Part shown: piece after piece, positions 24,597 through 31,175 of the stretch | How positions within the stretch are numbered: position 1 is the first letter of the stretch | Layout: every line of letters begins with the position of its first letter | Source: JBGTLA01 sp041744375 | GTDB lineage: Bacteria; Actinomycetota; Acidimicrobiia; Spongiisociales; ZC4RG35 | DNA: 64,000 bases | Assembly (NCBI GenBank): GCA_041744375.1 | Contig: JBGTLA010000095.1 | Location: forward strand, 124,001 to 188,000 | Direction of reading: 5' to 3' | The notes under the pieces: generated by a model | Database searches by the model: none | The model's input: only the letters and a program-made list of their open reading frames with translations | Told to the model about the DNA's origin: nothing | Program-made: the position numbers and the translations under genes

Positions 24597-25274
24597 CTAG
24601 TCGACACCCTTCCCCACCGGGATCAGATAGAGCGGTTCCCACGTATTGGGCAATTCCAGTTGTTTCTGCACCTCACTGTCGTTGAAAGAGCCGATGGGAA
24701 CGGCTGCCAGGTCCAGCTGTACCGCCTGGAGGAGGACGTTCTGGGCGGCATGACCGGCTTCGAGATGTACGTATCGCTGGGCCCGGTCGCCATATCTGCG
24801 TTCGGTGCGGGCGTACTCGGCGGCAATGACGAAGACTACCGGTGCCGAGGCGACGGCTTCCTGGCCGAAGGCGGCAGCCGCCAGATCGGCGCGGATGTCG
24901 CCGGAACGGGATCGGGCGAGAAGGTGATCCCCGGGCAGGTAATGAAAGACGCCGGTTTCCTCCACCACGAAAACTTCGAGCGGATAAGTGCCTCCCGCCG
25001 AGGGGGCGGTGCGACCCCCCGATTCTGCCGTAACGCCCTGTGCCGCCCAGAGCAACTGGCCGATCTGCTCGTCGGTGAGTCGGTCCTCTGTATACGAGCG
25101 GATGGACCGTCGTCCCGCCAGCGCCTTCCCCAGTCCGTCGCCTGTTTCCGCCGGTGGGAGCTGTCTGAACTCAGAGGCGTTCTCGAGTCCTGTGGTCGTC
25201 CGGTCGGAGCAGGCACCCACGGCGAGGAACGCCACCAGAACACTGATGAAGGCATGGCCTACAACTCCAGGCAT
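24597..25274 (-). CDS. SagB/ThcOx-type nitroreductase lipoprotein
   Basis: A 225-residue protein with an N-terminal lipoprotein signal (hydrophobic AFISVLVAFLAVGAC with the lipobox cysteine near residue 22). A nitroreductase/SagB-like FMN domain follows: LAGRRSIRSYTEDRLTDEQIGQLLWAAQGV, SAGGTYPLEVFVV, and HLEAGHAAQNVLLQAVQLDLAAVPIGSFND. Soluble homologues oxidise azolines in peptide natural products, but no precursor or cyclodehydratase gene is nearby. It may be a general cell-surface flavoprotein. I chose ATG 25274; ATG 25301 would add nine residues before the signal. Confidence 0.82.
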   Translation of the reverse strand: MPGVVGHAFISVLVAFLAVGACSDRTTTGLENASEFRQLPPAETGDGLGKALAGRRSIRSYTEDRLTDEQIGQLLWAAQGVTAESGGRTAPSAGGTYPLEVFVVEETGVFHYLPGDHLLARSRSGDIRADLAAAAFGQEAVASAPVVFVIAAEYARTERRYGDRAQRYVHLEAGHAAQNVLLQAVQLDLAAVPIGSFNDSEVQKQLELPNTWEPLYLIPVGKGVD

Positions 25275-25444
25275 CTCGTGTCGTATGTTGCAGAGCTCCA
25301 TAGGCCAACACCAGGGCCGGAGGTCCATACCGAGACGGTTCGCCCATCGAGCTCGACACTCGCCCCCACTGATCACGCGTCACCCCGGCCAGTTTCCGAG
25401 GCGATAGGTGCCGCGGCCGACACCGTCTCCAGTCTGGAAGCGAC

Positions 25445-25472
25445 GAAACCCGCTCGGCGTTGAGCGGGTTTC
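25445..25472 (-). terminator. Hairpin terminator after the displaced tRNA end
   Basis: An 11-bp perfect stem (GAAACCCGCTC with its complement) around a GGCGTT loop lies just past the tRNA-Pro remnant. It looks like the original terminator of the tRNA gene before integration. Confidence 0.6.
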
Positions 25473-25478
25473 TCACTG

Positions 25479-25522
25479 TCGGGCCGGGGAGATTCGAACT
25501 CCCGACCTCTTGACCCCCAGTC
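25479..25522 (-). tRNA. Displaced 3' half of tRNA-Pro (att site)
   Basis: A 44-base segment matches the complete tRNA-Pro at 34787-34860 in 40 of 44 positions, from the anticodon loop to the discriminator base. The four differences lie in the T-arm, and its T-stem pairs perfectly (GGGAG with CTCCC). It is therefore a genuine tRNA 3' half cut off from its 5' half by insertion of the element. It is not a functional tRNA on its own. Confidence 0.75.
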
Positions 25523-25757
25523 CACGAACGGCCGTCCCGACGAGTCACAGCCCGTCACACGTCGTACTCGGAATGTGGTCTCTACCTGGGGCTTTCAACT
25601 CAACCTGTCCCAGCCCGTCCAAGGTGGTCACGGCCAGTATCCGTCGTGATAGTGGAACGTTAGAGGAACGCTGACCGGGCACTGCCCGTGCCGGGCACTA
25701 GGACAAACGTCGCTCAAGGTCGGAGGGTTTCATTGCGGTGAAACCCTCCGAGCGGCC
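25523..25757. other. Left end of the element, non-coding
   Basis: No supported gene lies here. The stretch holds one copy of the 24-bp arm-type repeat (25647-25670). Two copies of a short GGGCAC-type sequence and an A/T-poor hairpin-prone part lie near 25680-25755. Confidence 0.4.
25647..25670 (+). repeat. Arm-type repeat, left copy
   Basis: A 24-bp sequence beginning TGATAGTGGAA and ending TTAGAGGAACG recurs at 34702-34725 with two mismatches and the same orientation. In the circular form the two copies would flank the attachment core, as integrase arm sites do. Confidence 0.6.
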
Positions 25758-26225
25758 TTAGACGGCAATCCGGGCCAGCTCGAGGATCTCGGCCCGCTCA
25801 TTGGCGCGGTGGTCACGGCAGTAGATCGCGTCAAAGTCGAGGCGAACGTCGATGGCCTTCCCGCAAGTCGGGCAGCGAGCCGTCGTCGCCATGGCGTGAG
25901 GCAGAGACATTCGGCGGTCTCGCGCCCATTCGGCGACGGCATGATGCCTGCGCCTGGCGGCAAGCTCGCCCACAGCCATGACCACCATCGCCGCCAGGTC
26001 GAGCGGCGACTCCTCCCACAACCAGAACCGCACTTCTAGGTGAGTGAGCCCGCCGTCGACACCGGACAGCAACCGCCCGGCCGGATACTCGCGAGCCCAG
26101 GCGACCACGTCCTCAGAGGTCCGACAGTCCGCCAAACCGGCGGCGATTAGCTGAGCCTCCTCGGGACCGACCCAACGTGACACGCCTTCCTCGAAGGTCG
26201 GGGATTTGGTCATCGGTCGGGGCAT
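25758..26225 (-). CDS. Hypothetical element protein with zinc-ribbon-like end
   Basis: A 155-residue protein not recognised beyond its C-terminus. MPRPMTKSPTFEEGVSRWVG starts it, a helix-rich middle follows, and ARCPTCGKAIDVRLDFDAIYC followed by RDH gives a C-x2-C ... C-x2-H zinc-ribbon-like end. The start is chosen at 26225 because ATG shares a base with the stop of the upstream terminase-like gene (TGATG). It is the last gene in the element's leftward operon. HNH nuclease-like metal binding is possible but no catalytic histidine motif is evident. Confidence 0.6.
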   Translation of the reverse strand: MPRPMTKSPTFEEGVSRWVGPEEAQLIAAGLADCRTSEDVVAWAREYPAGRLLSGVDGGLTHLEVRFWLWEESPLDLAAMVVMAVGELAARRRHHAVAEWARDRRMSLPHAMATTARCPTCGKAIDVRLDFDAIYCRDHRANERAEILELARIAV

Positions 26226-26593
26226 CACGACCACCGGGCCCTGGCCGCCTTGCGCGCCCTTTCGGAGGCCGAGAGGTTGTCCCACTCCGAGACCTCGGCC
26301 TGCGCCTCGGGAAGCCTTATCCGGCTTAAGAGTTGGGCGAGGAGAGACCGCTGCAGACGCAGCTCGACGACAGCCGGGTGAGTGATCGGAGTTCCGGCCG
26401 CGTTCGTCGTGGTCAGCGGCGCAACGGCCACTTCGGCCTCGAGGCGGGCCACGAGATCGGCGGTCCGAGCGGCCTCTTCGAGCACTTTTAACTCGTCTTC
26501 GCGCCACAAATAGCCCCGTTGCAGGCGCCTCCACAACGCCTTTCCGGCCCGCCCCAACCCCAGAGGAGCCCTAAGTGGCTTGGTATCGGCCAC
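26225..26593 (-). CDS. Phage terminase small subunit-like protein (P27 family)
   Basis: A 122-residue protein resembling P27-type small terminase subunits: LGRAGKALWRRLQRGYLWREDELKVLEEAARTADLVARLEAEV, then a short linker, THPAVVELRLQRSLLAQLLSRIRLPE, and a basic tail (ASERARKAARARW). In phages it recognises DNA for packaging together with the large terminase. No large subunit is encoded here, so in a satellite it would redirect a helper phage's packaging machine. GTG start at 26593. The tail overlaps the next gene (TGATG). Confidence 0.65.
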   Translation of the reverse strand: MADTKPLRAPLGLGRAGKALWRRLQRGYLWREDELKVLEEAARTADLVARLEAEVAVAPLTTTNAAGTPITHPAVVELRLQRSLLAQLLSRIRLPEAQAEVSEWDNLSASERARKAARARWS

Positions 26594-26674
26594 TCAGGGC
26601 TCCCGAATCCGTGGCTGGATGCCACCAGGCAGAGCCAGGAATGGTATCCCACTGACCCGGGCCGACCCGGGGGG

Positions 26675-26689
26675 TGGGGGTCTCCCCCA
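26675..26689. other. Short GC hairpin between element genes
   Basis: TGGGGG and CCCCCA pair around TCT in the 116-base gap between two minus-strand genes. There is no T-run after it, so a terminator role is uncertain; the gap holds nothing else. Confidence 0.3.
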
Positions 26690-26709
26690 GGTCGGTGGGG
26701 GTGGCATGG

Positions 26710-27504
26710 TCACTGCCGGGCCGCCTCCATCTCGCGGGTCCGTATCTCGAGGTCGAGGCGGTCACGCCGGTTGTCCTCGTGACCCTTGTGCTTTTGCTCC
26801 TGCGTTTGCCGTGACCGTGTGCGACTGGCGGCGGCGGTTGCGGTGGCCTCGGCCTCGCTGGGGGTGGCGAGGTGGAGCCGGAAGCCGGCCTCGATGAGGG
26901 CCAGCCATTTGCGGCCCAGGTGGGCGGCCCGGTCTAGGTCGTCTTGGGTGAGGTCCTTGCCCGTGATCCACCAGGTTGGCGATTCCTCCCGCGGACCGAA
27001 CCGATACGTTTCGGCGAGCGAGGAACGTACTCGGGCGATGGCGGTGAGCTCGGCGGTGGCGGTGGCCCGACGGGTGTGGGTGTCGGTGAGGGTGGGGTCG
27101 GCGAGGGTGTGGCGGGCTCGGGTGGGGAGGGCGACCCCGGTGGTGGCTGCCAGGTCGTCGGCGGCGGTGGCGAAGCGGGGCTGTAGTTCAGAGATGATGG
27201 CGTCGCCGTGGTCTCGGACCGCTCGGGCGGTGGCCTTGGACAAGGCGGCGACAACCTGGCGGTGGATTGCCTCAGCGGCTTCCTTTGCCGTCTGGGCGCG
27301 AGCCGTATCGAGGAATCGGTCAGCGGCGTCGTCGGGCTCGAGGGTCCCGTCGATGATGGCGGCGGCGAGGTCCTCAGCGGGCGAGACGGCGCTGGCCGCG
27401 GAGATGGCGGCTGAGATCTTGGCGAGCCGGTCAAGGCCGGGCACCTCGATGTCGAGGTCGTCGAAAGTGGCGAGGGCACGGGCGGGGTCGATCGGGTGGA
27501 ACAT
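26710..27504 (-). CDS. Hypothetical helical element protein
   Basis: A 264-residue, alanine-rich, mostly helical protein beginning MFHPIDPARALATFDDLDIEVPGL. The C-terminal ~60 residues are strongly charged and likely coiled coil (SRTRSRQTQEQKHKGHEDNR and on). I do not recognise the family. ATG 27504 lies 10 bases after the upstream stop with AAAGG in front. It sits between the regulator-like genes and the terminase-like gene, where phages and satellites often carry packaging or scaffold-type proteins, but that is only a position argument. Confidence 0.55.
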   Translation of the reverse strand: MFHPIDPARALATFDDLDIEVPGLDRLAKISAAISAASAVSPAEDLAAAIIDGTLEPDDAADRFLDTARAQTAKEAAEAIHRQVVAALSKATARAVRDHGDAIISELQPRFATAADDLAATTGVALPTRARHTLADPTLTDTHTRRATATAELTAIARVRSSLAETYRFGPREESPTWWITGKDLTQDDLDRAAHLGRKWLALIEAGFRLHLATPSEAEATATAAASRTRSRQTQEQKHKGHEDNRRDRLDLEIRTREMEAARQ

Positions 27505-27514
27505 GAGTGGCCTT

Positions 27515-27841
27515 TCAGAATCGGTTGCGGGGGATGCCAAGTTTTTCGTGGATGGCTCGTTCGAGTGGGTCGCCGTTGAGCGCTAGCGCCGGCGGTTCGG
27601 ATCCTGATCGGAGCGGGGGTGATGGTGCCTGTGTTTCCTCGTCGTACCTTTCGGGGCCTGGCCTCGGTGGGACCTTGGCGGCGAGGAGGGCAGCGAGCCC
27701 GTCGCTCGCTGGGGCGAAGGTGGCGGCGAGTTCGTCGGCCTCCTCAACGGTTTCCGCTAGGTGCCTGAGGCTGGCGGCTTCGGGGAGACCGAGGCCGTGC
27801 CGGTGGGCGATCTCAGCGGCCTCTATTGCAGTGATTCCCAT
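27515..27841 (-). CDS. Hypothetical element protein (108 aa)
   Basis: A 108-residue protein starting MGITAIEAAEIAHRHGLGLPEAASLRHLAETVEEADELAA, predicted helical in its first half, with a proline-rich disordered middle and a short C-terminal helix (DPLERAIHEKLGIPRNRF). It is not recognised. The ATG at 27841 overlaps the end of the upstream HTH gene by 19 bases. Part of the leftward operon. Confidence 0.55.
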   Translation of the reverse strand: MGITAIEAAEIAHRHGLGLPEAASLRHLAETVEEADELAATFAPASDGLAALLAAKVPPRPGPERYDEETQAPSPPLRSGSEPPALALNGDPLERAIHEKLGIPRNRF

Positions 27842-28218
27842 ACGGTCCTCTTCTCGACGAAGGTGTCCAAGTCTGTGCGTCGGATCATCACCCTTCGCCC
27901 CACCCGTACCTCGGGGAGGCTCCCGTTTCGGCGGAGGCGGTCGAGGTGGGAGGTCGAAACCCCCAGCACCTCGGCCGCTATCCGTCGGCTTAGGAGCATG
28001 GCGATGCCACTTGCACCATCTTGGGGGACTTCGTTGGTCTCGGCTCTGGTCTGAGGAGCCGTGACGACTGAGGCCGACTCCTGATGACGAAGAGCCCGGA
28101 TCAGTTGTGCCAGTTCGGTGGTGGGTGGGTGGCCTCGGGCGAGTCGGTCTGAGGCACCGTGGAGCAGCGTCTCCACCATCTCGGCTCGGAGGCGGTCGCT
28201 CACGTCGAGGAGGATCAC
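27823..28218 (-). CDS. Excisionase-type HTH protein
   Basis: A 131-residue protein. The C-terminal ~50 residues (SRRIAAEVLGVSTSHLDRLR RNGSLPEVRVGRRVMIRRTDLDTFVEK) are a winged helix-turn-helix of the excisionase/HTH_17 kind. The N-terminal half is helical and unrecognised. It could be a recombination directionality factor or a late regulator. The GTG start overlaps the stop of the small zinc-finger gene (GTGA). It is the second AlpA/Xis-like protein in the element. Confidence 0.7.
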   Translation of the reverse strand: MILLDVSDRLRAEMVETLLHGASDRLARGHPPTTELAQLIRALRHQESASVVTAPQTRAETNEVPQDGASGIAMLLSRRIAAEVLGVSTSHLDRLRRNGSLPEVRVGRRVMIRRTDLDTFVEKRTVWESLQ

Positions 28219-28430
28219 AACGGCCGCCAGATGGACTCTTCGCCTTGGGCGGCGACCAGGGCATCCCAGAACGCTTGGCGATGCTCCTCACGTGAGGGGA
28301 TGGTGGCGTGGCGTCTGCGCCGGCCGTTGCCGTTGGGACCACCATTTGCGCAGAAGTGGTAGAGCTCGATGACATGCGGCGGGACGTTGTGCCACTCTCG
28401 GCCACATGCTGGGCAATGGCGGGAGGTCAT
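28215..28430 (-). CDS. Small zinc-finger-like protein (71 aa)
   Basis: A 71-residue ORF starting MTSRHCPACGREWHNVPPHV. Cys-x2-Cys with a following His and Cys could bind zinc, then a basic stretch (GNGRRRRHAT) and a helical end follow. A longer in-frame version would translate part of the iteron array, so I use the ATG at 28430. Its upstream region is the array itself. It is not recognised as a family. Confidence 0.5.
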   Translation of the reverse strand: MTSRHCPACGREWHNVPPHVIELYHFCANGGPNGNGRRRRHATIPSREEHRQAFWDALVAAQGEESIWRPL

Positions 28431-28435
28431 ATCAG

Positions 28436-28731
28436 GGGACACGGTTGGGACACAGTTCTCTTTTTTCAGCTTCGATGGCGGCACCGATGCGGGGCACCGT
28501 GTCCCGTGTCCCTCCTTAGAGAGGGGGAGGGACACGGTTGAACACGGCTATGTCCCATGACCGTGTCCCTGCTTGGGACACGGTTGGGACACGGGGGACA
28601 CGGTTGCTGTTTCGTGCTTGGTTGCTGCGTTTCCGGTTGGTTGGTTGGGACACGGTTGGGACACGGTTTCGGCGGGTGGCTGGTAATTCGGTTTTTTCCG
28701 ACACGGTGTCGTGTCCCTGGTCGGGACACGC
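28436..28731. repeat. Iteron-like array of GGGACACGG
   Basis: About nine perfect and four near-perfect copies of the 9-mer GGGACACGG lie within 296 bases, in both orientations. Perfect plus-strand copies are at 28436, 28529, 28575, 28586, 28595, 28647 and 28658; perfect inverted copies end at 28505, 28512 and 28569. Adjacent copies are often spaced 11 bases (TTGGGACACGG units), about one helical turn. T-rich tracts lie at 28461-28466 and 28692-28697. It sits directly downstream of the primase-polymerase and RepA-like genes and is the best candidate for the element's replication origin. Confidence 0.75.
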
Positions 28732-29807
28732 TATTTCCCATCATCTTCCAGCCCTTCGCTCTTCTCGATGAAGGTCTCGTAACCCTTGTCGGTGAGGTAG
28801 TGGGCGTGGGCTGAGCCTTGCTTCTCCATGCGGACATACCCGTCTGTGATCATGGCGGCGATGGCCGAGTCGATGAGTTCGCCCTTGCCGCCGGCGTCTC
28901 GGATGGATCGTTTCGATGATCCGGGCGCGCCGTCGAGGTATTGGGCGATGCGTTGGCGGACTCCGTAGTCGTTGGCGACGGCGTCGGTGGTCACTTGGTA
29001 GGTGACGCCGCCGTCGGGCCACGCGGTGAGTTTGACGGTGGCGGCCAGGTCGCCGGGTGAGTGACCGCGGACGTAGCCGGGCCGATCTTTGGCGACTCGC
29101 ACCGAGACGATTCCCTCGACGGGGTCTCCGAGGTAGGCGCGGTGCACCTTGCGTATCGCGGTGACGTCGTAGGAGGCGCCGTCGGTGCCGGCCTTCTTGT
29201 GCTGCGATCCGATCGCCCACCCTTTGCGCCCTTCGGTGGATTTGGTCTGGTGGTCGATCACCGCGACGGCTGGGCCGGTAGCGGCGATCAGTTTGGGGAT
29301 CCTGCGAATCCACTCGGCGGTGTCGGGTGTCGAGTTGGGGTCGAGATCTTCGATATTCATCGACTCGGACACTCCGTCGACCACGACCAGGGCCGGCTTG
29401 GTGGCGTCGAGAGCCTCGAACAGCTCGGCGCGCTGGTCGTCGCCTAGCGTTTCGTCGGGGCGCATGTAGACGAAGCGATTGGGGTCGGTGATGACCTCCT
29501 CGGGGACACCCAACGCCTGCAGGCGGGATTTGATGGAAGCCGGATGGTCCTCGAAATCGACATACGCGCAGTTGCCGCCGTCCAAAAGAATCTGCGCCAC
29601 GGCGATGAGGAGGACCCACGTCTTGTGCGATTCGGACTCACCCTGGAACCAGTGGACCCGCCCGGGGTAGATGAGCCCGACGTCGTCCACCCGCATGAAG
29701 ATGGTGGCTTCCTCGACGGTCATCCCGACGAGGGACATGTCGATTGGTGTCCAGGTGGTCTCCGGTGGGGCGGTGCGAGCCTCGTCGTCGAGGGGTGGCA
29801 CCGTCAT
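28731..29807 (-). CDS. RepA-like AAA ATPase
   Basis: A 358-residue RecA-fold ATPase. The Walker A is an atypical GESESHKTW (residues 56-64). Walker B lies in PALVVVDGVSESM, and VAVIDHQTK is a sensor-like motif. The C-terminal ~90 residues form a winged helix (IDSAIAAMITDGYVRMEKQG). This is the layout of plasmid RepA/hexameric-helicase proteins of small elements. It probably works with the upstream primase-polymerase at the iteron array that begins right after its stop. ATGA overlap with the primase gene. Confidence 0.75.
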   Translation of the reverse strand: MTVPPLDDEARTAPPETTWTPIDMSLVGMTVEEATIFMRVDDVGLIYPGRVHWFQGESESHKTWVLLIAVAQILLDGGNCAYVDFEDHPASIKSRLQALGVPEEVITDPNRFVYMRPDETLGDDQRAELFEALDATKPALVVVDGVSESMNIEDLDPNSTPDTAEWIRRIPKLIAATGPAVAVIDHQTKSTEGRKGWAIGSQHKKAGTDGASYDVTAIRKVHRAYLGDPVEGIVSVRVAKDRPGYVRGHSPGDLAATVKLTAWPDGGVTYQVTTDAVANDYGVRQRIAQYLDGAPGSSKRSIRDAGGKGELIDSAIAAMITDGYVRMEKQGSAHAHYLTDKGYETFIEKSEGLEDDGK

Positions 29808-30664
29808 GCCCGCCTCCTTAGGTCTCGGCTGTCTCTGAGCGCCTTGGCGGCTGCAGAGAGATCGCCGTCATGTTCGAGGACAGCCCAAGCCCGAAACCGC
29901 GTGTAGCCGACCGGGCGGTCCGGTTCGGTGACCTCAAAAGCAGTGTTCGTGGAGTAGACGAAGAGACAGTCGTGGCGGACGGTGGCCGAGATCGGTGCGG
30001 TGGCGGTGGGGTGCCGCCACTTCTCGCCGGCATGGTCGACCGCGACCCATCCGAAAGGCTCGAGAACCTCGCGCCAAGTGGTCGAAGCTGTGAAAGCGTC
30101 CGCTGGCGAATCTCCGTCTATGGCCCACTGTCTCGGCTTCGGCCGCTTTGGCGGCGGCGGTGGAGCGAGCAAGAGCTGGAGCCGGAGCGGAGCCTCGCCT
30201 ATGGGGATGCGCGGGTCGACCCAGGTGTACGGTCGGGCGCTATCGGGATGAATCGAGGGCGGCAGCACGACGTAGCCGGAATGCGTCTTCACGTCGACGC
30301 CGCGTGGGAGACGCCTTGTGTAGATGTTGCCGCCAGGATGCCGCCAGTAGTAATGGCGGCCACCATCACCACGACCCGACAGGGCGGTGAGCGTGTCCGG
30401 GAGCTCCCCTACTGCATCAATGAGATCTCTGCCGACCGCGGGGTTGGTTCGTGGATCTGTGTCAAGAACGAAACACCCCGCGGGGACCCGGCCGCCGATG
30501 TTGGCGTTTGGGTATCGCTTCCACCATGTGGCGATGACATCGAGATCGGTGGTGGCGTCGAGGACACCGTTACCGCCGTTCCGCTTCGGGATAGCGGGCA
30601 CTTTCCCGCGGAGCGGGAAAATCTCCCATCCTTTTCGGGCGTAGTCGAGAGCGTGGTCGATCAT
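29804..30664 (-). CDS. Bifunctional primase-polymerase (Prim-Pol) domain protein
   Basis: A 286-residue archaeo-eukaryotic-type primase. It begins MIDHALDYARKGWEIFPLRGKVPAIPKRNGG, then has ANIGGRVPAGCFVLDTDPRT with the catalytic DxD, and GGRHYYWRHPGG with the catalytic histidine. Prim-Pol proteins of plasmids, phages and satellites make primers and extend DNA. ATG 30664 overlaps the upstream stop (ATGA), and earlier in-frame starts only translate that gene. Partner of the RepA-like ATPase downstream. Confidence 0.85.
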   Translation of the reverse strand: MIDHALDYARKGWEIFPLRGKVPAIPKRNGGNGVLDATTDLDVIATWWKRYPNANIGGRVPAGCFVLDTDPRTNPAVGRDLIDAVGELPDTLTALSGRGDGGRHYYWRHPGGNIYTRRLPRGVDVKTHSGYVVLPPSIHPDSARPYTWVDPRIPIGEAPLRLQLLLAPPPPPKRPKPRQWAIDGDSPADAFTASTTWREVLEPFGWVAVDHAGEKWRHPTATAPISATVRHDCLFVYSTNTAFEVTEPDRPVGYTRFRAWAVLEHDGDLSAAAKALRDSRDLRRRA

Positions 30665-31023
30665 TTCAACCTCTGCCAAACCTGATTGAGCGCCTGGCTT
30701 GCTCGGCCGTTTCCGCCGGCGTCGGGATGCCACACTCTCTGAAGCGCCTTCCACGTCGCAGCGCGTATCTCGGCCGGGATTCGCGAGAACACGATCTCCA
30801 GCGCATCCTCAAGCGGACCGTCGACGACCCCGTTGAGTCGGTCGACCAGACGTTGAACGTCCTCCGCGAATCGGAAAGGCACCCGCCAGCATTTCAGGCC
30901 AGGGTCCCACCTCGCCGCGGGCATGGCCTTGGCGTGGTCCTTGTCCTCAAACGCCACCCACAGACCAATATCACCGTCGCCGAGGTTCCTGAACGTGGCA
31001 GGACGCCGATTAGAGTGCGTCAT
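30661..31023 (-). CDS. J-domain-like protein with an RWDP module
   Basis: A 120-residue protein. The C-terminal third (ATWKALQRVWHPDAGGNGRASQALNQVWQRL) carries the HPD triad at residues 99-101 in a typical J-domain helix II-loop-helix III context. The N-terminal part (VAFEDKDHAKAMPAARWDPG, then CWRVPF) resembles a small module seen in phage and helicase-like proteins in which an RWDP-type motif is conserved. A J domain in a replication operon would recruit host DnaK. ATGA overlaps at both ends. Confidence 0.6.
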   Translation of the reverse strand: MTHSNRRPATFRNLGDGDIGLWVAFEDKDHAKAMPAARWDPGLKCWRVPFRFAEDVQRLVDRLNGVVDGPLEDALEIVFSRIPAEIRAATWKALQRVWHPDAGGNGRASQALNQVWQRLK

Positions 31024-31175
31024 GTCGTCGTCCTGTGAGCAGCTTGAGGGCGACTGGTGGCACCGTGCCCGCCCGCGGTGCGAACGGTGGAGGGGCCCGC
31101 TTCGGCGGGCTCCTCGTCTTGTAGACCAAGCACGGCCAGGAGCGGGGCGCGTGGGGTGATCGTGGTGGTGGTCAT
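31020..31175 (-). CDS. Small ORF of 51 aa, coupled at both ends
   Basis: A 51-residue ORF starting MTTTTITPRAPLLAVLGL. Its ATG shares a base with the stop of the Topo VI A-like gene (TGATG), and its stop overlaps the ATG of the J-domain gene (ATGA). The middle codes over a GC-rich hairpin. No motif is seen. Position in an otherwise gapless operon is the only evidence; it may serve mainly to carry ribosomes across the gap. Confidence 0.4.
   Translation of the reverse strand: MTTTTITPRAPLLAVLGLQDEEPAEAGPSTVRTAGGHGATSRPQAAHRTTT

Noticed and set aside
25373..25558. Short minus-strand frame reading through the tRNA remnant
   Set aside because: The peptide (GSRGREFESPRP-type) is the familiar false translation of a tRNA T-arm. 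The same appears at the complete tRNA.
28436..28731. Possible CRISPR array
   Set aside because: Repeat units are 9-11 bases, in both orientations and without spacers of even length. No cas genes are present. An iteron-type array fits better.
31083..31120. GC hairpin between the Topo VI A-like and J-domain genes as an operon terminator
   Set aside because: No T-run follows on the minus strand, and a coupled ORF runs through it, so it is unlikely to stop transcription.
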